41,293 nucleotides of DNA from Magnetococcales bacterium. GTDB lineage: Bacteria; Pseudomonadota; Magnetococcia; Magnetococcales; DC0425bin3. The stretch covers positions 1-41,293 of the forward strand of contig JADGCO010000035.1 in assembly GCA_015228935.1 (NCBI GenBank), in the 5' to 3' direction. The translations under genes and the position numbers were made by a program. Each line of letters starts with the position of its first letter. Positions within the stretch are counted from its first letter, which is position 1. Positions 18,369 to 27,373 of the stretch are shown here, one piece after another. Below the pieces are notes generated by a model that worked only from the letters and a program-made list of their open reading frames with translations, was not told the DNA's origin and made no database searches.

Positions 18369-19562
18369 ATGTCCCGTTGCGAAAAATCCTCGGAATCAGA
18401 AGCGACAGTGTTTGCAGGCTCACTGGCCATCGAAACGGATGAGGATGTACAGGTCATCTCGGAGGGCGAGGCGCGGATGGACCGGATCAACTCCTTGATC
18501 CTCAATGACCTGCAATCCCCCCTGACTGCCATGACCGGTTTGCTGGATCTGGTTTTGCGCGAGGCGGTCACCCTGCGCCCGGACCAGGCTGCCCTGATTC
18601 AGAGGGCGTATTCGATCACGCAAAGTCTGAATCGCTCCAGTCAGAGACTCTTTCACCTGTACGGGGCCAACCATGCAGGCCTCTCGCCAAATTCCAGATT
18701 CATGTATGGCCGGGAACTTGTCAATGCGACGATTGCCGAGTTGGAATCCCAAGCCAAATGGCGGCAGGTCACGATTGTTGCCAAGGTCATGGATGATCTG
18801 CGCCTGTATGTCGATCCGGTACTTCTGAAAGAGGTTTTGCATGAATTGCTTCTGAATGCCATCAATGTCAGCCAGGCCCAGGGTCAGGTGACACTGGAAG
18901 CTGCCGTGGAAGAAGGGGAATCCAAAATTCTCCTGTCGGTTCGGGACCAGGGAAGCGGCATTCCGGCAGTTGAACTGGATGAACTGTTCAAAGAGAAGGG
19001 GGCCGTGACCGGCAAATCCTCATTCGGCGGTCGCCGCAAACGGGGTACCAGTCTGGGGCTGCCCCTCTCTTCGCGGATTGTGCAAGCCCATGGCGGCACC
19101 CTGGAGGTGGAATCCGCAGTGGGGGTCGGGAGTGTCTTTCGTATTCGCCTGCCCAATCCGAGGCCACGTATCTTGGTCGTGGATGACCAGCAGATGGACA
19201 TCGACTACCTGGCCATGATCCTCGACTCCCTGAATGTTGAAATCATCAAGGCCAGGAATGGCCCCCTGGCTCTGGTCGCTTTGGGAGAGGGGGCGCGGGA
19301 CAGCACAGGGGGTTCGGGTATCGATCTGGTCATTACCGACATTGCCATGCCGGGCATGAACGGTTTCGAATTGCTGGAACAAATCGTCCAGGATCCCCTC
19401 ACGGCGGCCATCCCTGTGGTCCTGTTGACCGGGGAAGCTTCCATGGCCCAAAGGGTCAAGGGCTTTCGCATGGGGGCTGCCGATTTTGTCATGAAACCCA
19501 TCCATCCACCCGATTTTCTTCTGTGTATCCGTCGCCTGATGGGATGTGTGCCCGGTTTTTGA
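18369..19562 (+). CDS. Histidine-kinase-like protein lacking the phosphoacceptor His, with C-terminal receiver
   Basis: A 397-residue soluble protein. Residues about 37-100 resemble a HisKA helical hairpin, but the H-box reads LNDLQSPLTAM with Asn46 where the phosphorylated His belongs (normally SHELRTPL). The ATPase domain (about 145-270) has its N-box (ELLLNAINVS), G1 (RDQGSGIP) and G2 (GTSLGLPLS). The C-terminal receiver (about 275-390) has the acidic pair VVDD, phosphoacceptor Asp324 (ITDIAMPGMNG) and a Lys in FVMKPI. It therefore may bind ATP but cannot autophosphorylate on His; it may act as a scaffold or modulator of the neighbouring relay while its receiver is phosphorylated by another kinase. 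GGAAGGGGG lies 5 bases before the ATG. It is followed by the receiver-Hpt gene. Confidence 0.85.
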   Translation: MSRCEKSSESEATVFAGSLAIETDEDVQVISEGEARMDRINSLILNDLQSPLTAMTGLLDLVLREAVTLRPDQAALIQRAYSITQSLNRSSQRLFHLYGANHAGLSPNSRFMYGRELVNATIAELESQAKWRQVTIVAKVMDDLRLYVDPVLLKEVLHELLLNAINVSQAQGQVTLEAAVEEGESKILLSVRDQGSGIPAVELDELFKEKGAVTGKSSFGGRRKRGTSLGLPLSSRIVQAHGGTLEVESAVGVGSVFRIRLPNPRPRILVVDDQQMDIDYLAMILDSLNVEIIKARNGPLALVALGEGARDSTGGSGIDLVITDIAMPGMNGFELLEQIVQDPLTAAIPVVLLTGEASMAQRVKGFRMGAADFVMKPIHPPDFLLCIRRLMGCVPGF

Positions 19563-19609
19563 TCCCTCTGCCCAGCACTGGCATGGGGGCCTGTCCCGTT
19601 CCTGGTCAA

Positions 19610-19628
19610 GGCCGGCCTGTTGCCGGCC
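19610..19628. repeat. Stem-loop between the first two signalling genes
   Basis: GGCCGGC and GCCGGCC form a perfect 7-bp stem around a 5-base loop (CTGTT), about 48 bases past the upstream stop. No T-run follows. It may stabilise the transcript end or tune expression of the receiver-Hpt gene. Confidence 0.4.
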
Positions 19629-19686
19629 AGAGCCGTCCGAACCTGTTCGTACATTTTGATTGATTCTGGTTTCAGGGAGTGGTTCA

Positions 19687-20511
19687 TTGACAACCTTGAA
19701 GCATGAAACCGTTCGAGTCACCTTCCCGGAAGGGACCCGTGTCCTGGTGGTGGAAGACGAAACTATCAATCGCCAGGTTGCCAAGGCCATGTTGCGTAAT
19801 CTTGGAATTGTCGCCGACGAGGCCGAAAATGGCCAGGAGGCGTTGACTTTGATGCAAAACAACCATTACGACCTGGTTCTGATGGACTGTCAGATGCCAT
19901 GCATGGATGGCTTTGATGCCACACGGGAATATCGTATTCTTGAAAGCCGGCGTTCCACCTATCTGCCCCTGCCCATCATTGCCCTGACCTCCCATTCCAC
20001 ACAGAAGAATCGGGAGCTTTGTCTGGCAGCGGGCATGGATGATTGTCTCATCAAGCCGGTCAATATGCGGGATTTCACCAATAAACTCCTGCTTTGGTTG
20101 GGTTTGCAATCTTCCATGCCAGCAACAGGACCGGTCAGTGACCATCTGTCATCCGACCCGGCCCAACCGGTTGATCTGCAACGCCTGAGCGAATTACAAC
20201 AAGCGCTGCGCAACGCTCCCGGTGGGTTCGCCCGACTGCTTGATCAATTCATCCGTGGGATGGAATTCCAGCTTGCCGAGATTCATACGGCCTTGCCTGC
20301 CGCCGAGTTTGACCTGGCCCAGCGCCGCACACACAATTTGAAATCCCAAAGCGCCATCTTTGGGGCCATGGTTCTTTCCGGACTGCTGAAACAGTTGGAC
20401 ATTCAAATACGTGCCCAGGCCTTATCCAAGTCCATGGAGCTGCTGGACCTGGTTCAACTGGAATTTTCCCGGGTCAAGCCAATCCTGGAAAAGGCACATC
20501 TGTCGCAGTGA
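19687..20511 (+). CDS. Receiver-Hpt phosphotransfer protein
   Basis: About 274 residues. The N-terminal receiver (about 10-130) has VVEDE, phosphoacceptor Asp67 (LMDCQMPCMDG) and a Lys in CLIKPV. The C-terminal Hpt domain (about 165-260) has His216 in THNLKSQSAIFGA, close to the usual HxLKG motif. Receiver-Hpt proteins without an output domain shuttle phosphoryl groups in multi-step relays. The likely start is TTG at 19687, with GGGAG 7 bases upstream; an in-frame TTG at 19660 would add nine residues. No ATG fits before the receiver. It lies about 125 bases after the His-less kinase gene and probably shares its transcript. Confidence 0.82.
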   Translation: MTTLKHETVRVTFPEGTRVLVVEDETINRQVAKAMLRNLGIVADEAENGQEALTLMQNNHYDLVLMDCQMPCMDGFDATREYRILESRRSTYLPLPIIALTSHSTQKNRELCLAAGMDDCLIKPVNMRDFTNKLLLWLGLQSSMPATGPVSDHLSSDPAQPVDLQRLSELQQALRNAPGGFARLLDQFIRGMEFQLAEIHTALPAAEFDLAQRRTHNLKSQSAIFGAMVLSGLLKQLDIQIRAQALSKSMELLDLVQLEFSRVKPILEKAHLSQ

Positions 20512-20919
20512 ATTTTTTTTGTACTAACAAAAATAATTAATTAAACTAAAAATCAGACTCATGGTCAAATCCGCTGTATGACTCAATTGCAAGGTGGGTG
20601 AAACCGGAAACATCGCCATTTTCACAGTAAAAAAATAAATTATTTTCAACAATTTGTGATTATACAAAGCAGGCAAGGAAGCATGGGAAGTGGAATTTTC
20701 AATCACCTCATATATTAATACTTGTTAATAATCTGGAGGACACTCTGAACGAAGGTCTTTTGGATGTCAACCCACAGTTCCAATCCGTTTCCGATGGTAT
20801 CAAACGAGAAATTGCTTCATACTGCAAAGTGGGTGAGAAGGTGGGTGAGTGTAAAAGGGGTGGGCATATCCGATGCTGAACGCTGTTCCATCTAAAATGC
20901 GGCAGACAAGGAAATGAAA
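20512..20919. other. AT-rich intergenic region with GTGGGTGA repeats
   Basis: The 400 bases before the binding-protein gene are AT-rich at the left end (20518-20740) and carry no plausible gene. GTGGGTGA occurs three times: 20594-20601, 20829-20836 and 20841-20848, the last two exactly 12 bases apart. Such spaced direct repeats resemble response-regulator sites, so they are candidate operators of the downstream operon. No clear promoter or terminator was found. Confidence 0.5.
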
Positions 20920-21945
20920 ATGAAAGTAAAATTTCGGGGGCACCTTGCGACGATATTGGTGGCATTGACGACCGGCTTGTCGGTTGCTGTGTCAGGGTTT
21001 GGTGAACAATCGGACGTGGAGTTCGCTCTTCGGGGACCGGCGTTCACGCCTGGCGCACCCGATCCAGCCCTGGTGTCACCCGAATGGATCCATAAAAAGA
21101 TCAGTTATCCAAAAGCTGTCGGGCATCTGGATCTCCGAATTCAAATGGACCAGAATTTATTCGATGCCTTGACCCCGATCATTGAAAACTACGCCAAAGA
21201 AAAAAATCTGCGGGTGCAGATCGAAAAAGGAACATGTGGGACCAGCTCCGGTCCGATTGAACGCAAGGAAGCGGACATGGCCGGGTTTTGTTGTCCTCCA
21301 GCCCCTTATGATCGTTTGCCCGGCATAGTCTTTCATACCATTGGTATCGTGCCGACCGTGTTGATTACCCATCCAGACAATCCGGTCGGCAGTGTGAGTT
21401 TTGGCGAAGTCCAGAAAATCTATGCCGGCAAGATTCGTTCCTGGAAAGAGTTAAGCGATCCCAAAAGCAAATCCATGACCGGCTCCATTCAACCGGTGGC
21501 ACGGTTGCATTGTGAAACACGACCCGGACACTGGCGGGATATTCTGGATAATAAAAACCTGTTTTTTCAGCAAACCATTTTTGTTGCCTCCATTCCGGAC
21601 ATGGTGGATGCCGTGGCCGCCAATCCGAATGCATTCGGTTGGGTTTCGCGCTGGGTGGTGGAGAACCAGGCCAACAAAGGTCGAGTCAAATTTGTCAAGC
21701 TGGGTGGGGTGGACCCGGACGACACCCAGGCCGTGGCTCAGGGCAGGTATCCCTACTTCAAGGTCATGAACCTGACCACCTGGGAAGGTGCCGCGGCCAA
21801 ACCCCAGGCCAACCAGGTCATCGACTACCTGCTGAATCAGTTCAATCAGGTCAAGCAACAGGCTTTTATCGTTCATGCCAGTCAACTGCGCCAGAATAAA
21901 TGGATCTTTTCCGGCAATGAACTGATCGGGATGCCTGCAAAATGA
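20920..21945 (+). CDS. Periplasmic phosphate-binding-like (PstS-type) solute-binding protein
   Basis: About 341 residues with a signal peptide (KVKFRGHLATILVALTTGLSVAVSG) and no lipobox. The mature part resembles the PBP-like phosphate-binding superfamily: DLRIQMDQNLFDALTPIIENYA early, an anion-loop-like GTCGTSSGPIERKEADMAGF, and later SFGEVQKIYAGKIRSWKEL, a phrase typical of PstS-like proteins. ATG at 20920 has AAGGA 7 bases upstream; an ATG at 20914 is too close to it. The stop overlaps the start of the hybrid kinase (ATGA), and no ABC permease is nearby. This suggests it is a sensory ligand receptor for that kinase rather than a transport component. The ligand is unknown; phosphate or another oxyanion is a guess. 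Confidence 0.8.
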   Translation: MKVKFRGHLATILVALTTGLSVAVSGFGEQSDVEFALRGPAFTPGAPDPALVSPEWIHKKISYPKAVGHLDLRIQMDQNLFDALTPIIENYAKEKNLRVQIEKGTCGTSSGPIERKEADMAGFCCPPAPYDRLPGIVFHTIGIVPTVLITHPDNPVGSVSFGEVQKIYAGKIRSWKELSDPKSKSMTGSIQPVARLHCETRPGHWRDILDNKNLFFQQTIFVASIPDMVDAVAANPNAFGWVSRWVVENQANKGRVKFVKLGGVDPDDTQAVAQGRYPYFKVMNLTTWEGAAAKPQANQVIDYLLNQFNQVKQQAFIVHASQLRQNKWIFSGNELIGMPAK

Positions 21946-24900
21946 AACGGTTCGTTCCTGGATTGCCACTGGCAATCAAGACGGTACTGTTTGGAATACT
22001 GTTCAGTATCCTGGCCAGTGTCGCCCTGGATCACTTTCTTTCGATCCAGTTTCTGGAACAAACCTCGCTGGCACTCAATGAAGAACTGGGCCGGGATATT
22101 CGCTCGGTTCGTTATCGCCTGAATGCGTTCAAGAACAGAATTTCATCCACCATGACCCTGCTGGCTGAAAATACTCGGCTTGTCGCTTATGCTTCCGACC
22201 CGGATTTTCAAGGCCGGGAGCGGATCGTTCATCAGCAGGCACCTCCCTGGCTGCCATCGCCACGCAACCTGGAAGAGATGCACGCCATCCATTTTGTCCT
22301 GCTCGACAAGGCAGGCAAGATTCGAAATTTTTATGACATGCACGAGCAGGGTCGCTTGATTCCACCCTGGTTGGAAAATTCCCTGCCCCTGTTGTTTGCC
22401 AAAAGCCGGGATCAGCTCCTGACCAGAGAGCAGGATGGTCTGCCCCATCTCATCTACACGACCGCTGTGCGTGACCTGGCGGGAACAAGCGTTGCCCATC
22501 TGATGATGGTGACCCGTTATGATTCGACCTTGTTGGAAAGCGTGTTTCCGGTCACGGGAGTCAACGATCTGGGTGTGGCCGTCAGCGCGGGAACACCCCA
22601 GCGCCTGATTGCCAGCAATATACGGTCAACCCTTTATGACAGTTCAGGATTGTTGGACATTCACGACAAAAACGGAAAATATTTCATCATCGGAAAAGAT
22701 TATGAAGATGACGGATCCAGCGAGGTTCCCATCAATATTTCGGTATTCGTCGAAAAGGAGCGGGCCAGGGCGTTCAGCAGGCGGTTGCTGAGCGTGGAAC
22801 GGATGATGCAATTGGCCCTGGGATCGACCCTGGTACTCGCTTTTCTGGGAATGGCCCTGCTCGCTGTCAGACGGATCCGGGCCATCATTCAACGCCTCGT
22901 CAAGGCAGCCCGGGAGGAGTTGGCTTTTGCTCTGAATGTCCAGATTCGGGGCGATGAGCTGGCCGTTCTTGACAGTGTCATGGCGGAACTCCTGGAAAAA
23001 AATCGCCGGACCCACCAGACCAGGACCAACATCAACAAAATATTGCGTTCCGGCCTGGAGATACGCTCTTTGCAGGAAGAACTGCAAATCGATCTGCAAC
23101 TGGCGATGGAAGGAATTGCGCAGTTCGCAACTGCACGTGGGGCCATTTTTCTGGTGGACAGGGATGATAACGCCATCCTGGTTGCAAGTAGCGGCTTTTC
23201 TCCAGAACAAATGCAAAAATGCGGAAAAATAGAACCAGGTCAATGTGATTGTGGTCGGGTACTCCAGGAAAAAAAGCTTGTTTTCGCAGACCATCCAGAT
23301 GCGTACCATGATGACATGCTCGCTACCGGCATTTTTCCGCATGGATGTTATTGTCTGCCTATCCTGTCGCAGGGAAAGGCCATCGGTATCCTGGCCGCCT
23401 GTGCGATGAATGGCAATTCCCGTCAGGTGGACATTGAAGAGTATCTCTGGACCGTTGCGCACACCCTGGCCGGCATCATCGAACGACACAAGAAGGAAGA
23501 GGAGCTGGCCCGGGCCAAGGAAATGGCCGAGCAGGCAAGCCGTTTCAAAAGCGACTTTCTGGCCAACATGAGCCATGAAATCCGGACCCCGATGAATGCG
23601 ATCATCGGCATGGGACACCTGATGGGGCGAACCGAACTCAACACCCGGCAAAAAGATTATCTGCAAAAAATCGCCTCATCCTCACGAACATTGCTGGGCA
23701 TCATCAACGATATTCTGGATTTTTCAAAAATCGAGGCCAACAAGCTCCAACTGGAATTCGCCCCATTCCAACTGGAAGAAGTGTTGCGCAACGTGACCGA
23801 CCTGATCATTACCAAAACCGAAGAAAAAGGGCTGGAATTCATTTTTCACATGGCCCCGGAAACACCCAATTTGTTGATCGGTGACGCCTTGCGCCTTGGA
23901 CAGGTCTTGATCAACCTGGCGACCAACGCCGTCAAGTTCACCTCTGCCGGGGAAGTGGTCATCATGGTCACCCCGGAACATGTGGGACCTGGATTTGTCT
24001 GGTTGAAATTTGCAGTACGGGATACGGGCATTGGCCTGACAGCAGAGCAGATCCACAAACTGTTCCAGGCCTTCAGCCAGGCAGAAACATCCACGACCCG
24101 CAAATATGGCGGTACCGGTCTGGGCCTGGTCATCTGTGAACGCCTGGTTGGCATGATGGGCGGTAAAATCGAGGTGGCCAGTACACCGGGGGTGGGCAGC
24201 ACCTTCAGTTTCCGGGTGGCATTTTTTCTCCAGGAACATAAACCGAAACGCTTGCCGGTCACCCTGGACCGGTTCCGGAATGCCCGTGCCCTGCTGGTGG
24301 ATGACAACCAGTCATTTCGCATGCTGTTCCGGGAGCTATTGGCACCCATTGTCCGGGAACTCGTGATGGTTCCATCCGGAGAGTCTGCACTGCGGGAAAT
24401 TCAACAGTCGGTCGCGCAGGACAAACAAAACGGTTTTGATCTGTTTTTTGTCGATTGGAAAATGCCGGAGATGGATGGCATCGAGACCATTCGCCGGATG
24501 CAGGCCGAAGTGCATCCAGACGCCAGGCCAGCCACGATCCTGGTGACGGCGCACGTCCGGGAAGATGTGCTGAATCAAGCGGAAGGCATCGCCCTGGACG
24601 CCCTGCTCTTCAAGCCTGTCAGTCAATCGACTCTCATCAATGTGCTGCTTGAACTGTATGGAGAAAAATTCAGCCGCGAATCGGAACAGGTTGCCAAGGA
24701 TCCCCTGACCGAGGAACGTTTGCAAAAAACGCTGGGTGGTGCCCAGGTGCTGCTCGTTGATGACAATCATATCAATCAACAGGTTGCCCAGGAAATATTG
24801 GAAAGCGTTGGCCTGGTCGTGACGTTGGCAGGCAACGGACAGGAGGCCATCCAGATTCTTGAATCCGCCGGGCCGGGCAATATCGAACTGATTTTCATGG

Positions 24901-25817
24901 ATTTGCAAATGCCGGTCATGGATGGGTTCACCGCAACCATGCACATCCGGAAACATGCCCGCTATTCGGATCTGCCCATCATTGCCATGACCGCCAACGC
25001 CATGGCCGGTGACCGGGAAAAATCCCGGCTTGCCGGCATGAATGATCATGTCACCAAACCGATCGATATCGTTGAACTGTTTGTGACCCTGGAAAAATGG
25101 TTGCCACCTCGCAGTCGGCTGACACCCGTTCAGAGCGGCAAAGAGGAAGCTGTCACCTCCCCGGAAAAGTACGGCTTCATTCTCCCCCCGGCACTGCCCG
25201 GTATCGATCTCCCCTCCGCTTTGCACCGGGTCAGGGGCAACGAACATTTGTTGGCCCAGCTCGTGATTGGTTTCTGTCTGGAAAACGCGCAAATCATACC
25301 GCAACTGCGCGAAATGCTTGACAACAATGATCTGGATCAGGCCATCCGCCACGCGCATGCCATCAAGGGTGCCTCGGGCAATCTGGGGGCCACGGAATTT
25401 TGTGCCGCCGCAGGCAACCTTGAACAGGCCATCCGTGACCATGCCGCCATCCCCCTGTTGCAGGATGCCCTGAATCGCCTGCAGCACCATTGGATGCCTC
25501 TGCTCCAGTCATCCCAAATGTTGCAGGATGCCCTGAAAAAATCCGCGGATTCTGCCCCCTCCAATGATCAGATCACCCTGAAAGACTCAAGACTCCTGGA
25601 AATATTACGGATCCTGAAAGACCTTCTTGCCGCCAATGACATGGCAGCCAAATCCCAGGCAGAGTCATTGCTGTCTGTTGCCGGTGATGAAATTTGGCAA
25701 CAAACGCTCCAGGCCATGATGAGCAGTATCGACAATCTGGACTATGCGATGGCTTCGACCCAACTCCATCTTCTCATTCAACAGGCGGAATCGTGCCAAG
25801 AGGAGAAAACAGGATGA
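21942..25817 (+). CDS. Hybrid sensor histidine kinase: sensor-HAMP-GAF-HisKA-HATPase-REC-REC-Hpt
   Basis: A 1291-residue inner-membrane kinase. Helices at about 11-31 and 288-310 flank a periplasmic sensor domain of about 255 residues. A HAMP-like linker follows, then a GAF domain (about 385-520, with GQCDCGRVL and CYCLPI), and a coiled coil. HisKA holds His545 (MSHEIRTPMN). The ATPase domain is complete (NLATNAVKFT, DTGIGLT, GGTGLGLVI). Receiver 1 has Asp838 (FVDWKMPEMDG), receiver 2 Asp987 (FMDLQMPVMDG). The Hpt domain has His1139 (HAIKGASGNLGA), followed by a helical tail. All relay residues are present, so internal His-Asp-His transfer is expected. It is translationally coupled to the binding protein upstream and to the receiver-kinase gene downstream (both ATGA overlaps). 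Signal and target are unknown. Confidence 0.93.
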   Translation: MKRFVPGLPLAIKTVLFGILFSILASVALDHFLSIQFLEQTSLALNEELGRDIRSVRYRLNAFKNRISSTMTLLAENTRLVAYASDPDFQGRERIVHQQAPPWLPSPRNLEEMHAIHFVLLDKAGKIRNFYDMHEQGRLIPPWLENSLPLLFAKSRDQLLTREQDGLPHLIYTTAVRDLAGTSVAHLMMVTRYDSTLLESVFPVTGVNDLGVAVSAGTPQRLIASNIRSTLYDSSGLLDIHDKNGKYFIIGKDYEDDGSSEVPINISVFVEKERARAFSRRLLSVERMMQLALGSTLVLAFLGMALLAVRRIRAIIQRLVKAAREELAFALNVQIRGDELAVLDSVMAELLEKNRRTHQTRTNINKILRSGLEIRSLQEELQIDLQLAMEGIAQFATARGAIFLVDRDDNAILVASSGFSPEQMQKCGKIEPGQCDCGRVLQEKKLVFADHPDAYHDDMLATGIFPHGCYCLPILSQGKAIGILAACAMNGNSRQVDIEEYLWTVAHTLAGIIERHKKEEELARAKEMAEQASRFKSDFLANMSHEIRTPMNAIIGMGHLMGRTELNTRQKDYLQKIASSSRTLLGIINDILDFSKIEANKLQLEFAPFQLEEVLRNVTDLIITKTEEKGLEFIFHMAPETPNLLIGDALRLGQVLINLATNAVKFTSAGEVVIMVTPEHVGPGFVWLKFAVRDTGIGLTAEQIHKLFQAFSQAETSTTRKYGGTGLGLVICERLVGMMGGKIEVASTPGVGSTFSFRVAFFLQEHKPKRLPVTLDRFRNARALLVDDNQSFRMLFRELLAPIVRELVMVPSGESALREIQQSVAQDKQNGFDLFFVDWKMPEMDGIETIRRMQAEVHPDARPATILVTAHVREDVLNQAEGIALDALLFKPVSQSTLINVLLELYGEKFSRESEQVAKDPLTEERLQKTLGGAQVLLVDDNHINQQVAQEILESVGLVVTLAGNGQEAIQILESAGPGNIELIFMDLQMPVMDGFTATMHIRKHARYSDLPIIAMTANAMAGDREKSRLAGMNDHVTKPIDIVELFVTLEKWLPPRSRLTPVQSGKEEAVTSPEKYGFILPPALPGIDLPSALHRVRGNEHLLAQLVIGFCLENAQIIPQLREMLDNNDLDQAIRHAHAIKGASGNLGATEFCAAAGNLEQAIRDHAAIPLLQDALNRLQHHWMPLLQSSQMLQDALKKSADSAPSNDQITLKDSRLLEILRILKDLLAANDMAAKSQAESLLSVAGDEIWQQTLQAMMSSIDNLDYAMASTQLHLLIQQAESCQEEKTG

Positions 25818-26983
25818 ATTCCGACACGGACAGTTTGTCAATCTTGATTATTGATGATCAGGCGATCAATATTAAGGTATTGAATGAGCTTCTCAGGGAA
25901 GAATATCGTGTTTATTTCGCAACCAAAGGCCAGAATGGCTTGGACATTGCCAATGAACGTCTGCCGGATTTGATTTTGCTGGATGTCATCATGCCGGAGA
26001 TGGATGGGCATGAAGTGTGCAGAATTCTCAAGGAAAACCCAAAAACCTGCAAAATTCCCATCATATTCATTACTTCATTGCAGGTACAGGATTTCGAAGC
26101 CAGGGGTTTGCAGTTGGGAGCGGTTGACTATATCACAAAACCGTTCAATGCGGATATTGTCAAGCTCAGAATAAAAAACCAATTGGAATTAAAACGCCAT
26201 CGGGATAAATTGGAAGAGATGGTCGCGGAGCAGACAGCCCAGTTGCGCCTGGCCAAGGAAAACGCCGAGGCGAGCGACCGGGCCAAAAGTGATTTGTTGT
26301 TGATATTCAGCCACGAATTGCGTACACCCCTGAACAGTATTCTGGGATTTCTGGACATTCTTGAAGGTTCAGGATTGAATTCCGAACAAGCGGGGTGGCT
26401 TGAAATTGTTAAAAATTCATCAAATTCACTCAATGAACTGCTGGATGATATTCTTGATCTGACCAGGATTGATCTAGGGGATGGCTGCAATTCGTCAGTT
26501 CCTTTTGATTTGCAACGCTTGGTCGATGGTGTTGTGCATGATCTGTCCGTGTCCGCCCGGAGCAAGGGTTTGGACTTGCAGATCCATGCCGATTTTTCTG
26601 ACATACGGAATGTGTTTGGCCAGGAAAAATATCTGGAAAAAATCATCCGGCATCTGCTTGGCAATGCCATCAAATTTACAGAAAAAGGGTCGATTGTTCT
26701 TGGAATTCAGAAACAGGAGGGGAGTGATGAACACAACTTTGTCCACTTTTTTGTCGAGGATACGGGCATCGGTATAGACGAAGGGCATGCCGAATTTATT
26801 TTTCAATACTTTACCCAGGTCGAGCAAGCCATCACGCGCAAGCAAGGGGGCATTGGCCTGGGATTGGCTTATTGTAAAAAAATCGTTGCCAAATTGTTTG
26901 ATGGGCGCATCTGGGTGGAAAGCAAACCCGGCAAGGGAAGCACATTCCATTTTACGGCCAGGTTGTTGAATGCGACAGGTTGA
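25814..26983 (+). CDS. Receiver-histidine kinase protein
   Basis: A 389-residue soluble protein. An N-terminal receiver (about 8-125) has IIDD, Asp57 (LLDVIMPEMDG) and a Lys in YITKPF. A coiled coil (about 130-160) leads to a HisKA domain with His167 (FSHELRTPLNS) and a complete ATPase domain (LLGNAIKFT, DTGIGID, GGIGLGLAY). In this layout phosphorylation of the receiver usually tunes the attached kinase. The ATG overlaps the hybrid-kinase stop (ATGA), with GAGGAG 8 bases upstream, so the two are made together. It probably receives phosphate from the hybrid kinase's Hpt domain or from the receiver-Hpt protein; that is inference. Confidence 0.9.
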   Translation: MNSDTDSLSILIIDDQAINIKVLNELLREEYRVYFATKGQNGLDIANERLPDLILLDVIMPEMDGHEVCRILKENPKTCKIPIIFITSLQVQDFEARGLQLGAVDYITKPFNADIVKLRIKNQLELKRHRDKLEEMVAEQTAQLRLAKENAEASDRAKSDLLLIFSHELRTPLNSILGFLDILEGSGLNSEQAGWLEIVKNSSNSLNELLDDILDLTRIDLGDGCNSSVPFDLQRLVDGVVHDLSVSARSKGLDLQIHADFSDIRNVFGQEKYLEKIIRHLLGNAIKFTEKGSIVLGIQKQEGSDEHNFVHFFVEDTGIGIDEGHAEFIFQYFTQVEQAITRKQGGIGLGLAYCKKIVAKLFDGRIWVESKPGKGSTFHFTARLLNATG

Positions 26984-27020
26984 CTTTAGTTTTTAATAAG
27001 GCTGCATTTCCTCCAACAAA

Positions 27021-27040
27021 TGGACACTGAGAGGTGTCCA
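27021..27040. terminator. Possible hairpin after the signalling operon
   Basis: TGGACAC and GTGTCCA form a 7-bp stem with a 6-base loop, 38 bases past the receiver-kinase stop. No T-tract follows, so this is weak as an intrinsic terminator; it could also be a regulatory dyad ahead of hicA. Confidence 0.3.
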
Positions 27041-27122
27041 TGACAGGTCAGCGTATACGGAAAAGAACCTGGACAGTTACAGGTTTTAACAGACCGGATC
27101 CCAGCATTCTGGCTGGATTTTC

Positions 27123-27146
27123 TTGACAGGCTAACAAAAATGTTAG
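27123..27146 (+). promoter_or_regulatory. hicAB -35-like element and palindromic operator candidate
   Basis: TTGACA (27123-27128) is a perfect -35 consensus. It is followed by the palindrome CTAACA-AAAA-TGTTAG (27131-27146), 13 bases before the hicA ATG. HicB-type antitoxins commonly repress their own operon through such palindromes. No good -10 hexamer is visible at the usual spacing. Confidence 0.5.
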
Positions 27147-27159
27147 AGGATGGCCTTGC

Positions 27160-27357
27160 ATGACTGGTGGTGAATTCAAACGAAAGCTGCAAGCATTGGG
27201 AGCGAAAATTGAAACACGTCAGGGAAAGGGCAGTCACATGAAAATTCGACTAGGCGACCGGGTGACATTTGCGCCTGACCACGGGAAAAAAGAGGTTCCG
27301 ATAGGTACTTTTCGTGCAATTTGTCGCCAACTCGGCATCAAGCCTACCGACATTTGA
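27160..27357 (+). CDS. hicA: HicA-family mRNA interferase toxin
   Basis: A 65-residue protein of the HicA/YcfA family, a small double-stranded-RNA-binding-like fold that cleaves mRNA. The start TGGEFKRKLQALGA and the signature GKGSHMKI with the catalytic His are present, followed by VTFAPDHGKKEVPIGTFRAI, as in the family. Length is typical. GAGGA lies 9 bases upstream of the ATG. Toxin precedes antitoxin by 16 bases, the usual order. Confidence 0.93.
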   Translation: MTGGEFKRKLQALGAKIETRQGKGSHMKIRLGDRVTFAPDHGKKEVPIGTFRAICRQLGIKPTDI

Positions 27358-27373
27358 CATTCAAGAGGTCACC

